Shown: positions 8,349 through 18,004, counted from the first letter of the stretch. The stretch is 64,000 nt of DNA from Desulfocarbo indianensis (GCA_001184205.1 LBMP01000001.1:601365-665364); one strand, 5' to 3'. Program-made: numbers and translations. Notes: generated by a model not told the origin, from the sequence alone.

Positions 8349-8741
8349 ATGCCCAATGACACGCACAGCAAGAGCATCGGCTACATACTTTGGATCTTCG
8401 GCTTCACGGGCTCCCACCGTTTCTACTTCGGCAAGCCCATCTCCGGGACCATTTACTTTTTCACCTTCGGGCTGTTTCTGATCGGCTGGATCGTGGACCT
8501 GTTCCTGATCCCCTCCCTGGAGCGGCAGGCCGAGCTTCGCTTCCGCCCCGGCGCGCTGGATTACAACCTGGCCTGGATACTCCTCACCTTCCTGGGCGTC
8601 TTCGGGGTGCACCGCATGTACATGGGCAAATGGCTCACCGGCATTCTGTACCTTCTCACCGGCGGCTTTTTCCTGATCGGCTACATCTACGACTACTGGA
8701 CCTTGAACGATCAGATCACCGTGTTGAACGCCAAAGCCTGA
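8349..8741 (+). CDS. TM2 domain membrane protein with two TM2 units
   Basis: Two successive TM2 domains (about residues 8-55 and 75-122), each a pair of short helices with a tight turn. The signatures GSHRFYFGK and GVHRMYMGK are conserved, and each second helix reads LIGW or LIGY followed by an aspartate. Role in bacteria is not established. GGGAG lies 6 bases upstream of the ATG. It probably shares a transcript with the HAD gene. Confidence 0.85.
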   Translation: MPNDTHSKSIGYILWIFGFTGSHRFYFGKPISGTIYFFTFGLFLIGWIVDLFLIPSLERQAELRFRPGALDYNLAWILLTFLGVFGVHRMYMGKWLTGILYLLTGGFFLIGYIYDYWTLNDQITVLNAKA

Positions 8742-9146
8742 CGAACCCCGGCGGCTTTTACATAAAAGAACACCCGCCCGGGAGGCTGCCTTGCGGCCGT
8801 CTCCCTGGCGGGCGTTTGCGGTATATTCGGTTTTTCCGCGGGCGGAGCTTTCAGGCCGGCTCTGGTTCCTCGGGCCCGGCAGCGCCCGTTTGCTCCTGGC
8901 GGCTTTTGGGGACCGGCCTCGCCTTGGGTCGGTTTCATCAAGCCCGGCCGCCCCGTTAGTCCGGCGGCTTCTTTGAAGCCGGCAACGCTTTTCAGCCCGG
9001 TTGCGCTGAGCGTCTTATTTTACGCCCCCAAGCCCGACTTCGCCCTCGCCCTTAAGCCGCCGTCCGCTTCCCGGCCCCTCGCTTCCAGGCCCCTCGTCTA
9101 CAAGCCCTTTCCGCCAAGCCCCTTACGCGTCACCCCTCCACCGGAT
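8742..9146. other. Convergent intergenic region with degenerate 15-nt tandem repeat
   Basis: 405 bases between the ends of the TM2 gene and acsE, with no plausible gene. From about 9050 to 9126 there is an array of roughly 15-base units, for example CGCTTCCCGGCCCCT (9065-9079) followed by CGCTTCCAGGCCCCT (9080-9094) and then two decayed copies. It would be purine-rich in an acsE transcript. Confidence 0.55.
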
Positions 9147-10025
9147 TTACATATTCATCCAGGAGTCGGAGTAGAGGGTGTGGCCCAGGATGACGCGGGC
9201 GCCGCGCACGAAGAGCTTGGCGGTCTCGTCGCTCACCTCATCGGGAGAAGTGATCTCGCCGTCCTGCACCTTGTGCACCACCTCGACCAGGTCGGGGCGG
9301 TTGCCGCGGGCGATTTCCAGAATCAGCTCGTCCTCGTAGTCGGCGATGCAGGAGAACATGCCGGCGCGCTCCAACATGATCATGAATATCTGGTTCAAGG
9401 GCTCCCGCCAGGGGGTGCCGTTGGAGATGTTGGAGAGGCCGTTGGTGGATTTGGCGCCCGGAGCGATGTCCTGCAGCATCATGGTGAAGTTGAGGGTGCT
9501 CATGAGCTGCGGCTGCTGAATGTTGACCGGGGTGATGATGGGGTCAACAAAGATTTTCTCGTTGGGGATGCCGGCCTCGTTCATGGCGTAGACCAGCTCG
9601 ACCGCCAGGGAGGCGCGCTCGTTCTCGTCGCGGGGCAGGCCATCGGGGCCCCACAACAGGGCGATGACTTCGGCGTTGTACTTGGCCACCATGGGAATCA
9701 TGGCGGTGTAACGCTCGGGCCGGGCCATGACGGAGTTGACCAGGGCGGTGCCTTTGTGCACGGCCAGGCCGGCCTCGATGGCCTCGATGTTGGAGGTGTC
9801 CAGGGCCAGGGGGATGTCGGTCACCACCTCCTGCACCGTCTTGACCACCCACTCCATGAGCTCGGGACCGCCCTTGCGTGCGGGCCCCAGGTTGATGTCG
9901 ATCCAATCCACGCCCGCCGCCGCCTCGGCCTTGGCCAAACGCTGGATAGGCTCAGGGTTGCGGTCTTTGAAGGCCTGACCGATCTCCTTCTTAATAACGT
10001 TGAGATTCTCGCCGATAATCTTCAT
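9147..10025 (-). CDS. acsE: Methyltetrahydrofolate:corrinoid/iron-sulfur protein methyltransferase AcsE
   Basis: Transfers the methyl group of methyl-tetrahydrofolate to the cobalt of the corrinoid iron-sulfur protein (AcsCD), the entry to the carbonyl branch. TIM-barrel pterin-binding domain: GENLNVI at the N-terminus, DWIDINLGPARK (about 40-51), PLALDTSNIEAI (about 72-83) and the pterin-site motif NGLSNISNG (about 195-203). It is about 30 residues longer than the Moorella enzyme, the excess being C-terminal. AGGGGG lies before the ATG. It is last in the acs cluster, 383 bases from acsC. Confidence 0.92.
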   Translation of the reverse strand: MKIIGENLNVIKKEIGQAFKDRNPEPIQRLAKAEAAAGVDWIDINLGPARKGGPELMEWVVKTVQEVVTDIPLALDTSNIEAIEAGLAVHKGTALVNSVMARPERYTAMIPMVAKYNAEVIALLWGPDGLPRDENERASLAVELVYAMNEAGIPNEKIFVDPIITPVNIQQPQLMSTLNFTMMLQDIAPGAKSTNGLSNISNGTPWREPLNQIFMIMLERAGMFSCIADYEDELILEIARGNRPDLVEVVHKVQDGEITSPDEVSDETAKLFVRGARVILGHTLYSDSWMNM

Positions 10026-10408
10026 GGGTTACCCCCTAGCGCTCTATTTTAGCGTTTCCAGCTTCGGCTAACTTTTACCGAAGAGCTTCAGCCTTTGGGG
10101 CGGCGCGGGCGCGGGGCTTTTTAGGCCCCTCGCCCTTGTCCGCATTACTCACTTATATTTTCAGCCAGCATGGGCCCGTCGACATGATCGCCGTTGGAGC
10201 CGCCGCTTAAATAAGCGTTGGCTTATGGCCGCGGAGACGGCCGGGCTTGGGCTCTCCTTTGGGGACCAGCTCTCGCCCCAGGCGCCTTCCCCGCTCACCT
10301 TCCCCGCTTACCGCGTCCTGCTCACCGTCCTGCTCACCGTTCCGTTTACGGTCCCGCTTGCAGCCACTCCTTAAGGCCCCGAGTCGCTTCCCGGTCGGCG
10401 CCTAATGA
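10026..10408. other. Intergenic region behind acsC with degenerate tandem repeat
   Basis: No gene seen. From about 10284 to 10365 there are five to six degenerate 12-14-base units of the type CCTTCCCCGCTCA / CCGTCCTGCTCA. On the transcribed minus strand they read GGTGAGC followed by GGA or GGG. The rest is featureless GC-rich sequence; the acsE ribosome site is at its left end. Confidence 0.5.
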
Positions 10409-11746
10409 TCAGGCGGACCATTCCTTCAGGAACTTGGACAGGTGCGCGGCCTCGCGCGGGCCGATCTGCACGTTCCAGCCGGGCAGCTCCTCTTCCAGGT
10501 CGCCGGCGATGGCCGCCGCATAGCCCGGAATAATAATGGACTTGTGGCCGATTTTCTCCTCGATGCCGCTCTTCTTGACGAACATGCCCACGTCGTCGCC
10601 AGAGAACTTGCCGGCGGCCCAGGCGGTCATGACCGACAGGCCCTCGGTGTCCTTTATGAGTAGCCAGGTGGGCACCCGCGAGGACTCGATTTCGCCGGAA
10701 ACGATGAAGTAGGTAAGGGAGAAATTGGTGGTCACGGCCATGGGGCTGTCGGCGTTGGGTCCGCCGATCTCGTAGATTCCCTGGGTCACGGTCATGGGCC
10801 GCTGCGGATCGGTGAAGATGTTCAGCCGCTCCAGAAGAAGCGCGAACACGCTTTCGGCGGTGAGGTCGTCCATCACCACGATGCCGGCGTATTTGGGAAT
10901 CATGAGCGCCGCGGCCACGGTCTGCTCCTGGATGGTTTCGCCCATCTCGCAGGCGAAGCAGATAGTGGGGAAGCCCACGGTGCGGTCGTTATTCAGGGCC
11001 GCGCGGCGCACGGCCACGTTGTCCTGGAAAGCGCCCTTGAGGTCGCGCGCGCCGGCGTCGATGACCATGTCCTTGTAGCCGGCGTCGATCAGCTCTTTGG
11101 TAAGCGCCACGACTTCGTCGATGTTGGCGCCCTTCACGGCCAGGGGGCAGCCGCACTCATGAGCCAGGGCGGCCATTTTGTCCAGGTTGGCCGCGGTGCC
11201 CGCGTACAGCAGGGGCTTCTTGTCCTTGGCGGCCTTGGCCGCGCCTTCCATGACGGCCACGTCCTCGCAGCCCAGGATCAAGGAGAAGTCGCTGTTGTCG
11301 AGCACCGCCTTCACCGCCGCCTCGAACTTGGCGGCGTCGCCGGACTCGCATTTCACGAAGACCAGTTCGGGGCGCAGGTTGAGGCCCACGCGCTCCCACT
11401 GGAATTTGGTCCAGGCCTTTACCTTGTCGGCGATGTCGCCATCGGTGTCGCGCACCGTGCCGGCGATGCCGCAGGGATTGAAAAAGGTCTTTTCATGGCG
11501 GAAAAGCACCGTCTCGCCGCCCACGGTGAGGGCGGTATCGCCATAGCCGAACTTAACCGGACGGATGGGGGGGGCGCTGGCTTCGGCCAGTTGCTCCCGG
11601 GCCTCATCCGAGACGTAGGGGCAGGTGTCCAACTCAGCCTTGCCCGCGGCCAGGTTCATGGCGAAGGCCAGGCAAGTGGGCACTCCGCACTCCCCACAGT
11701 TGGTTTTAGGGAGAAGTTTGAAAATCTGTATGCCGGTCAGAGCCAT
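10409..11746 (-). CDS. acsC: Corrinoid/iron-sulfur protein large subunit AcsC (CdhE)
   Basis: Gamma subunit of the corrinoid iron-sulfur protein, carrying the low-potential [4Fe-4S] cluster that reactivates cobalt and, with AcsD, the cobamide. Cys17, Cys20, Cys25 and Cys42 (TNCGECGVPTC and TCPYVSDE) match the cluster ligands of the Moorella protein at the same numbering. A TIM barrel follows, then a C-terminal B12-binding domain (about 330-445) ending in NVQIGPREAAHLSKFLKEW. 445 aa is the usual length. The start follows AAGGAG. Confidence 0.95.
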   Translation of the reverse strand: MALTGIQIFKLLPKTNCGECGVPTCLAFAMNLAAGKAELDTCPYVSDEAREQLAEASAPPIRPVKFGYGDTALTVGGETVLFRHEKTFFNPCGIAGTVRDTDGDIADKVKAWTKFQWERVGLNLRPELVFVKCESGDAAKFEAAVKAVLDNSDFSLILGCEDVAVMEGAAKAAKDKKPLLYAGTAANLDKMAALAHECGCPLAVKGANIDEVVALTKELIDAGYKDMVIDAGARDLKGAFQDNVAVRRAALNNDRTVGFPTICFACEMGETIQEQTVAAALMIPKYAGIVVMDDLTAESVFALLLERLNIFTDPQRPMTVTQGIYEIGGPNADSPMAVTTNFSLTYFIVSGEIESSRVPTWLLIKDTEGLSVMTAWAAGKFSGDDVGMFVKKSGIEEKIGHKSIIIPGYAAAIAGDLEEELPGWNVQIGPREAAHLSKFLKEWSA

Positions 11747-11842
11747 GCTCCACTCCTTCCCGAATATCCCGCAAACATATAGTGGTCCGTTTATAAAAGG
11801 GGGCCCCCTGGGCCGGGGGCCCCCCGTGAGTAGTTGCCACAG

Positions 11843-14059
11843 CTAGCCGGTGATGGGCTCCATGGTCAGGGCGGGATGACCCACCTTCTGCAGGAATTCC
11901 ATCACGGTGGCCTCGTCCACGCCTACGGTCTCATCGGCGATCTTGTCGATCAGGTCGGGCATGCCCAGTTCCTGACCGCGGCGCTCCAGGCCGGCCCGCA
12001 GCTCTTCCTTGAGGCTCTTGGGCATCCACACCATCCGGAGCAGGCCGCCGTCGCCGGCGACGAATTTGCGCTGGACGATGTTGTATTTGGAATGGCCCAC
12101 GAAGCCCGGGCTGGACTGGCCGCCGCCCATGACGCCCGCCAGGGTGGTGAACTTCATGCCGCAGGGGGTCTCGCCCGTGTAGTCGCGATGCACGGTCATG
12201 ATGCCGTTGCAGCCCGGCAGCACCGCCGCGATGCACTCGCAGCAGCCGCAGGTGGTCATGGGCTCGTACACGATGCTGTAGAAGTTGTACTGAGGTATCT
12301 TCTGGCGCGAGGCCTTGTACACGAAGTCGTTGACGCCCTTGAACATGCCAAGCTTGGCGTCCAGGACCTCGCCCTTTTGCACCGGCTGGTTGGGGCCGGT
12401 GGGGTTGATTTCATAGGAGGCCTTGCAGTCGAACCAGTTGTAGGCGCCGCAAAGGCCGGTGCGCTCGGGGCTCACCACGCAGACGTGGGAGGGCGCGAAG
12501 GACTGGCAGAGGGTGCAGGAGTAGAAAGTCTCCTCGTCCTCGTCGGTCATGTTCTCCACGCGCTCGTCGCGCTGCTTGTACATGGCCCTGGCTTTTTCGG
12601 TGAATTTCTTGACATCGGCTTCATTGGTGTAGAGGGTGACCTCGACCTTGTCCAAGATGCTGCCGAAGTCCTTGTGGAACATGTCGTGCAGGATCTGGCC
12701 GACGTGCTTGAGCTCGAAGCCCTTTTCCACGGCGGGGCGGCCCAGGCGGATCCAGGCGATGTCGCGCTGGCCGATGTGCATGATGCCCTGGGCGTAGTTG
12801 ATCAGGTGGTGAATCTGGCGCTCCAGGATGGGCTCGAAGTCGGGCTGCATCTTGCGGCCCGCCACCTTGACGCCGATTCCCAGGGGCAGCCTGCCGCCCT
12901 TGTCGCCCAGGTCCTTGATGTCCTTGCCGATCACGGTGACCTTGTTGTCCTCGATCTCGTCCATGTCGGCCATTTCCACCAGCTCGGTGGCCTGGGTCTT
13001 GCCGCCGCCGAACTCCACGAAGAGGTCGTCCTTGCGGATGCGCTCACCCTCGAAGGCCGCGCCGTAGCTCAAGGGGATGTCCACCTTGGTCACCACGGTC
13101 TTGAGGCCGCGCACCTCCACCGATTTTTGCACCATCTCCTCGTGGGCGATATTGCCCACCACGTGCTCGTAGGTGCAGACGCCGGTGGGCAGAATCTCGG
13201 GGATGTCGGTGTCGGCGATGGTGGGGAAGCCCCAGTTCACGCAGCCGGCCGCGTTGGCCGCCCATTCGGCGCCCACGTCGCCCAGGGCGTTGATGAAGGC
13301 GAACACGCGGTCCTTGTTGTATTGCAGGATGCGCTTGTAGTCGCCGGGTTTCACGCCGCCGAAGGCCATGGCCGCGCGGTTGGCGAAGCCGAGCGCGAAC
13401 ACCGCGCCGGAGATATCCGGGCTGAAAGGCACCAGGCGGGTGTTCCAGCCGATCTGGATGCCGGCCTCGATGAGCTGCTCGGTCAGGCTGGTGCCGTTCT
13501 GGTTGGCGCACATGAACACATAGAGGTTCCGGCGCTGGTAGTCCTCCACGATCAGCTTGGCGGTTTCCACATCCGGGGCCGCGCCCACCATGGCGGCGAA
13601 GCCCGGAGCGGAACCGTCCACGAACTCCACGCCGCGTTTACGCATCACGACGTCGTCGGCGGCGCCCAGCCAGATCTTGCCGTTTTCGATGTCACAGGTC
13701 TCGGAGTGATAGTAGAAGTCGGGGTCGTCCACGTAACGGATGGCCTCGAAGATTTCCTCGGCGAACAGGGCGGACATGCCGGCGTCCAGCAGGGGCCCCA
13801 GGTAGGGTAGATGGTTGAAGTTCTTCACGTGATAGGGCAGAAGCTTGCGGGCGATTTTGAGAACCTCGCCGGCTTCCTTCAGGTTCCTAACCGGAATGCC
13901 CAACAGGGAGTAAATGATGGGAAGGAAGTAGCCGGTGTTGGGAAACTCCAGCTTTTGCTCGGGCCCGTATTGTTCCAGGGCCCGCTTGTACATGCCTTCC
14001 ACTTTTCCGACGATATTGTAGGCGCCTTGGATTGCGGCGAATGCTACTAGTTTGGACAT
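11843..14059 (-). CDS. acsB: Acetyl-CoA synthase AcsB (CdhC)
   Basis: Condenses the methyl group from the corrinoid protein, CO from AcsA and coenzyme A into acetyl-CoA at the nickel A-cluster. The [4Fe-4S] ligands are Cys515, Cys518, Cys527 and Cys537, and the Cys604-Gly605-Cys606 motif holds the distal nickel. All lie exactly nine residues later than in the Moorella enzyme, so the active site looks complete. The N-terminal domain that docks to CO dehydrogenase is present (738 aa, full length). It is 42 bases downstream of acsA and probably co-transcribed. Confidence 0.97.
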   Translation of the reverse strand: MSKLVAFAAIQGAYNIVGKVEGMYKRALEQYGPEQKLEFPNTGYFLPIIYSLLGIPVRNLKEAGEVLKIARKLLPYHVKNFNHLPYLGPLLDAGMSALFAEEIFEAIRYVDDPDFYYHSETCDIENGKIWLGAADDVVMRKRGVEFVDGSAPGFAAMVGAAPDVETAKLIVEDYQRRNLYVFMCANQNGTSLTEQLIEAGIQIGWNTRLVPFSPDISGAVFALGFANRAAMAFGGVKPGDYKRILQYNKDRVFAFINALGDVGAEWAANAAGCVNWGFPTIADTDIPEILPTGVCTYEHVVGNIAHEEMVQKSVEVRGLKTVVTKVDIPLSYGAAFEGERIRKDDLFVEFGGGKTQATELVEMADMDEIEDNKVTVIGKDIKDLGDKGGRLPLGIGVKVAGRKMQPDFEPILERQIHHLINYAQGIMHIGQRDIAWIRLGRPAVEKGFELKHVGQILHDMFHKDFGSILDKVEVTLYTNEADVKKFTEKARAMYKQRDERVENMTDEDEETFYSCTLCQSFAPSHVCVVSPERTGLCGAYNWFDCKASYEINPTGPNQPVQKGEVLDAKLGMFKGVNDFVYKASRQKIPQYNFYSIVYEPMTTCGCCECIAAVLPGCNGIMTVHRDYTGETPCGMKFTTLAGVMGGGQSSPGFVGHSKYNIVQRKFVAGDGGLLRMVWMPKSLKEELRAGLERRGQELGMPDLIDKIADETVGVDEATVMEFLQKVGHPALTMEPITG

Positions 14060-14101
14060 ATCTTAATGGTCCCCCTTTCCTAAGAGGTTGGCACGGCCCG
14101 C

Positions 14102-16138
14102 TTACGCGGCGTCCAGCTTCTGCCGGTCGGCCATGTCCATAAGCACGCGCTCTTTACCCTTGTCGAGGCCCAGAGCCTTGCGCTTCTTGTCAATGTGCTT
14201 GATCATCTTCTGGGCGTGCTCGTAGGGGTCAACCACGAGGTCCCACATGCCGCCGTATATGTCTTCCAGCTCCTCGAAGAGGTATTTCTGGAAACGCGGG
14301 GCGCCGGTCACCGGCAGGCCCACGCCAAAGACGGTGTACACGCCGGCGGTCACGAAGTAGTGGCCGATGCTGATGGCTTTCTCGCTCATCCACTCGGGGG
14401 CGGAACCGGCCGCGGGCAGGTCGGAGATGTCCTTGCCCAGACCGCCGGCCTTGACCACTTGGGTGGCCGCCATGAGGATGCGGCTGTTGTCCACGCAGGA
14501 GCCCATGTGCAGAACCGGCGGGATGCCCACCGTCTCGCAGACCTCGGCCAGGCCGGGACCGCAGTAGACCTTGGCGGCCTCAGGCGTCAGGAGGCCGGCC
14601 TTGCCGCAAGCCATGGCGTTGCAGCCGGTGGTCAGCACTATGACGTCGTTCTTCAGGAGCTCTTTCACCACGATCAGGTGGCCTTCGTCGTGGGTGGTGC
14701 GGGCGTTGTTGCAGCCCACCACGCCGCCGATGCCCCGGATGCGGCCGTTGATGATGTTGTCGTTCAGGGGCCAATAGGAGCCGCGGAAGGTGCCGCCCAG
14801 GTGGTAATTGATGGCCTCGTAGCTGAAGCCCACCACCATCTTCTCCTTGGCGGCCGGGATCATGGCCTCGGCCTTGCGGTTGGGGAAGTTGTCAATGGCG
14901 GTCTTGACGATCTTCTTGGCGTCTTCCAGGGCGTGGTGCTCGTCGAACTCGATGTGCACCGTGTCGCCGGATTCGATCATGGCCCGCGGGTTGGTGGTGA
15001 TCACCTTGGTGTGGTAGCACTGGGCCACGTTGGCGATGTTCTCCATGATGCACTGCACGTCCACCACCATGGCGTCCAGGGCGCCGGTGACGATGGCCAG
15101 TTCCTGCTGGAGATAGTTGCCCGCGATGGGCATGCCGTGGCGCATCAGGATCTCGTTGGCGGTGCAGCACATGCCGGCCAGGATGATGCCCTTGGCGCCC
15201 TTCTGCTTGGCGTAGTCGAGCATCTCGGGCGACTGGGCGGCCACCACGATCATCTCGGACAGAAGCGGCTCGTGGCCGTGCACGATGATGTTCACGTGAT
15301 CGGCCTTCAACACGCCCAGGTTGATCTCGCCCTGAGTGGGATAGGGGGTGCCGAACAGGATGTCCTGCAGGTCGGTGGCGATCATGGAACCGGCCCAGCC
15401 ATCGCCGATGGCGGCCCGGCTGCACTGCTTGATGATGTTTCTGTAGTCCTGGTCCACGCCCATGTGGGTGCGGTGCATGATCTCCACGATCTCGCGGTCG
15501 ATGCCGCGGGGCACCACGTCCAGGTCCTGCCACAGCTTATAGCGGGCCTCGGGGGCGCGTTTGGCGTAATAAATCTCGCCTTCCTGCTTGCCCCATTCGG
15601 CCAGGGCCTTTTCGCCCACTTCAACGGCGATCTCATAGACGTCGCGCTCCTGCTCCTGGCCGTCCACGATAACCGTGGTGGCCACCTCGAAGTCGGGCGC
15701 GATCTCCAGGAGCTTCTCGATGTCCTGGATATGGTAGTCCTCGGTCTCCCGGCGGGCGGCGGCCAGGAACACCTCGGCCACGCCGCGGCCGTGATCGGAG
15801 TGAGCCGCGGCTCCGCCGGCCACCATGCGGGCGAAGTTGCGGGCGGCGATGGTCTCCGGCGTGGCGCCGCACAGGCCCTTGCGCTCGTCCTTGCCCTCGA
15901 TGCCCTTCTTGGGCAGGGGCAGGCGGCAGGGGCCTTGCGAACAGTTTTTGCAGCAGGTGCCCTGCTCGCCGATGTTGCAGGGCTTCATGGTGATGGCGCG
16001 GTCGAAAATGGTTTCAACGCCATCCTTGGCCGCCTTTTCCAGCATCTGCTGGGTGGCGGGGTCCACGGTGACTTCCCTGGGGTTTACCGTCTTTTTGGCC
16101 TTTACCTCGGCCTTTGCTTTGATCTCGTCTGCCGACAT
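14102..16138 (-). CDS. acsA: Anaerobic carbon monoxide dehydrogenase catalytic subunit AcsA (CooS type)
   Basis: Nickel-iron enzyme interconverting CO and CO2 and feeding CO to AcsB. Clusters D and B are shown by Cys54, Cys62, Cys63, Cys66 and Cys71 in PCNIGEQGTCCKNCSQGPCR. C-cluster motifs include AAAHSDHGRG, VGCNNART, TTGCNAMACGKAGLL and HMGSCVDNSR. 678 aa is normal for the ACS-associated form. It starts with a Lys/Ala-rich segment. GAGGAGG precedes the ATG. Confidence 0.97.
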   Translation of the reverse strand: MSADEIKAKAEVKAKKTVNPREVTVDPATQQMLEKAAKDGVETIFDRAITMKPCNIGEQGTCCKNCSQGPCRLPLPKKGIEGKDERKGLCGATPETIAARNFARMVAGGAAAHSDHGRGVAEVFLAAARRETEDYHIQDIEKLLEIAPDFEVATTVIVDGQEQERDVYEIAVEVGEKALAEWGKQEGEIYYAKRAPEARYKLWQDLDVVPRGIDREIVEIMHRTHMGVDQDYRNIIKQCSRAAIGDGWAGSMIATDLQDILFGTPYPTQGEINLGVLKADHVNIIVHGHEPLLSEMIVVAAQSPEMLDYAKQKGAKGIILAGMCCTANEILMRHGMPIAGNYLQQELAIVTGALDAMVVDVQCIMENIANVAQCYHTKVITTNPRAMIESGDTVHIEFDEHHALEDAKKIVKTAIDNFPNRKAEAMIPAAKEKMVVGFSYEAINYHLGGTFRGSYWPLNDNIINGRIRGIGGVVGCNNARTTHDEGHLIVVKELLKNDVIVLTTGCNAMACGKAGLLTPEAAKVYCGPGLAEVCETVGIPPVLHMGSCVDNSRILMAATQVVKAGGLGKDISDLPAAGSAPEWMSEKAISIGHYFVTAGVYTVFGVGLPVTGAPRFQKYLFEELEDIYGGMWDLVVDPYEHAQKMIKHIDKKRKALGLDKGKERVLMDMADRQKLDAA

Positions 16139-16447
16139 GAGAGGTTCCTCCTCTTCTGTAATGGAAACTAGCCCCCTCTCGCTGGTTAACTTGGCCGCCG
16201 GGATGCTAATGGCCCGGCTGGGTGTATGGGTTGACCCTTCTCCTCCCCACCTTTGAGGCGCCTGCGGTGTATTTGGCTCGGTTGTAAGGCTTATGGGGTT
16301 GGGGCCTGATCGCCTCTTATCCCCAATCGCCCGGCGCCCCGGCTAAATTAATGGGCTTGTGGCATTCAACGCCTTGCCCCACCCGCCCGGCGTTCACGCC
16401 TGGCCGCCCGGCTCCCGGGGTGGGGGAGGGGGCGGCGCTTAAACGGC
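16139..16447. other. Intergenic region between acsD and acsA
   Basis: 309 bases between two co-directional acs genes. No gene, terminator with a T-run or clear promoter is seen. The part next to the acsD stop (about 16370-16440) is C/G-rich with short repeated CCGCCCGGC-like words, a weaker version of the arrays behind acsC and acsE. Confidence 0.4.
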
Positions 16448-18004
16448 TTACTTTTTCAAGACGCCTTCGCCACGAAGGCGCCAGCGGTTCAGCGAACGCA
16501 GAATGTAATCGGCGTCAGGACCGGCGATGCCGGCCTCACGGGGCTCGCCGTACTCCACGCCCTCCTGGGGGCCCTTTGCATGGGCTGCCTCGGCCATCAT
16601 ACGTTTCTCCTTTTCCTCGCGGCGCTTGGCGCGCAGCGCTTGCAGATCGGCCAATTCCTTGTCCTTGCGACCTGCGCGAGCCTTTTCCTCGGCCTCTTCC
16701 TTGGCCTTCGCTTCCGCGGCGGCCTTGGCCTTGGCCTGTTCCTCTGCTTTCTTCTTGGCCTCCGCCTCGGCCTTGGCCTTGGCTTCGGCGTCCATCTTTG
16801 CCTTGGCCTCGGCTTCCGCCTTGGCCTTGGCGTCGTCCACGGCCGGCTTAGGCGCGGCGGCGGCGGGCGCTGCCGGTGCGGCGGCCGCGGGCGCTGCCGG
16901 AGCGGCGGCGGGCTTGGCCGCGGCCGGTGCGGCGGCGGGTTTGGGCGCCGCGGCGGGTTTGGGCGCCGCGGCCGGAGCGGCGGCGGCGGGCTTGGGCGCG
17001 GCGCCTATGGCGGCCACCTGGCCGTGCTCGCCGGCGATGCTTTCCACCCGCTTGGAGGGCTCGGCCATCATCTGATCCAAGAAGCCCTTGATCAGCTTCA
17101 CGGTCTCGGGATGGCGCAGAATAAGAAGGTCGCTGCCGGCCATGAGAAGGGCCACCGCCTCGGTGGCCTCCATCAAGACGCCCCGCCAGGCGCTGTCGCC
17201 CAGCTCGGGAGCCTCTTCGTTGCTAAGCTTGGCCTCCTTGGACTTCCACACCTCGTTGCCCACGTTGTTGATGAAGGGCAGGATCAGCTTGTCGTCTTCC
17301 TGCACCAGGGCAGCCATGCGGATGCGCTCCATCACGGAGTAACAGTACTCCATGCCGTAGCCCAAACCGCCGGTGGTGGGGTCGATGACGAGCTTCTCCA
17401 TGGGGACGCCCAAGTTGCCCAAAAGGATGTTGAGCTGCTTGGCCAAGTTGACGTCGATGGGGCTGGAAGAGATCAAAGACTGCTTGAAGCCCAGAGCTGC
17501 GGCGCCCACCTGCTTGTGGTTGTCCTCATCCACCGGGCCCAATAAAAGGTTTTTGCCTTCATGGTCCTCGGCGATCTTCTTGAGCACCTCGGCGTCCTTG
17601 TTGGCGTTGGCCGAACCCCAGACGATGACCGGGACGTCCACCGCGCCTAAAACCTTGCCCACCGTCTCGGAAGCCTTCTCGGGCGGCGCGTCGGCTCCGT
17701 TGGGGTCGGTGGACTTGAGCTGCAGGACGATGGCCTCCGCGCCGTACTCGTCCACGCACTTCTTGGCCCAGGCGCCGGGATCGCCCAGGATACCGGCGAA
17801 AGGCTTGGTGCAAGCCTCCGGCCAGTCTTCCGGTTCCATGTCCCACACCTCCATGGCCGTCACGGGCCGCTTTGGCATGGCACCCTCCCAGGTGTGGAAG
17901 GGATAGCAGTTTTCGCCGCCAACGGTTATGGCTTTATCGCCCTGACCGACGGTTACCTCCAAGATTTTCCCGGAGTAGGAGACAATGGGAAGTTCAAACG
18001 CCAC
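16448..18004 (-). CDS. acsD: Corrinoid/iron-sulfur protein small subunit AcsD (CdhD) with long low-complexity tail
   Basis: Beta subunit of the corrinoid iron-sulfur protein; it pairs with AcsC to cradle the cobamide that carries the methyl group. Residues 1 to about 325 are the normal TIM-barrel protein (LLLGPVDEDNHKQVG, VIDPTTGGLGYGMEY). An unusual extension follows: an Ala/Pro/Lys linker (about 334-389), a KAEAEAKAK-type charged helix (about 390-470) and a short ordered-looking tail ending RWRLRGEGVLKK (about 475-518). Moorella AcsD is only about 320 aa. The start is GTG at 18004 with GGAGG 8 bases upstream. Confidence 0.93.
   Translation of the reverse strand: MAFELPIVSYSGKILEVTVGQGDKAITVGGENCYPFHTWEGAMPKRPVTAMEVWDMEPEDWPEACTKPFAGILGDPGAWAKKCVDEYGAEAIVLQLKSTDPNGADAPPEKASETVGKVLGAVDVPVIVWGSANANKDAEVLKKIAEDHEGKNLLLGPVDEDNHKQVGAAALGFKQSLISSSPIDVNLAKQLNILLGNLGVPMEKLVIDPTTGGLGYGMEYCYSVMERIRMAALVQEDDKLILPFINNVGNEVWKSKEAKLSNEEAPELGDSAWRGVLMEATEAVALLMAGSDLLILRHPETVKLIKGFLDQMMAEPSKRVESIAGEHGQVAAIGAAPKPAAAAPAAAPKPAAAPKPAAAPAAAKPAAAPAAPAAAAPAAPAAAAPKPAVDDAKAKAEAEAKAKMDAEAKAKAEAEAKKKAEEQAKAKAAAEAKAKEEAEEKARAGRKDKELADLQALRAKRREEKEKRMMAEAAHAKGPQEGVEYGEPREAGIAGPDADYILRSLNRWRLRGEGVLKK

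Noticed and set aside
11834-13810. Long plus-strand open frame (658 codons) opposite acsB
   Set aside because: It is the antisense frame of a well-conserved gene in GC-rich DNA, is rich in His/Gly/Val as expected of such shadows, and matches no family. The same holds for open frames at 14195-16171, 49226-50845 and 3955-5163.
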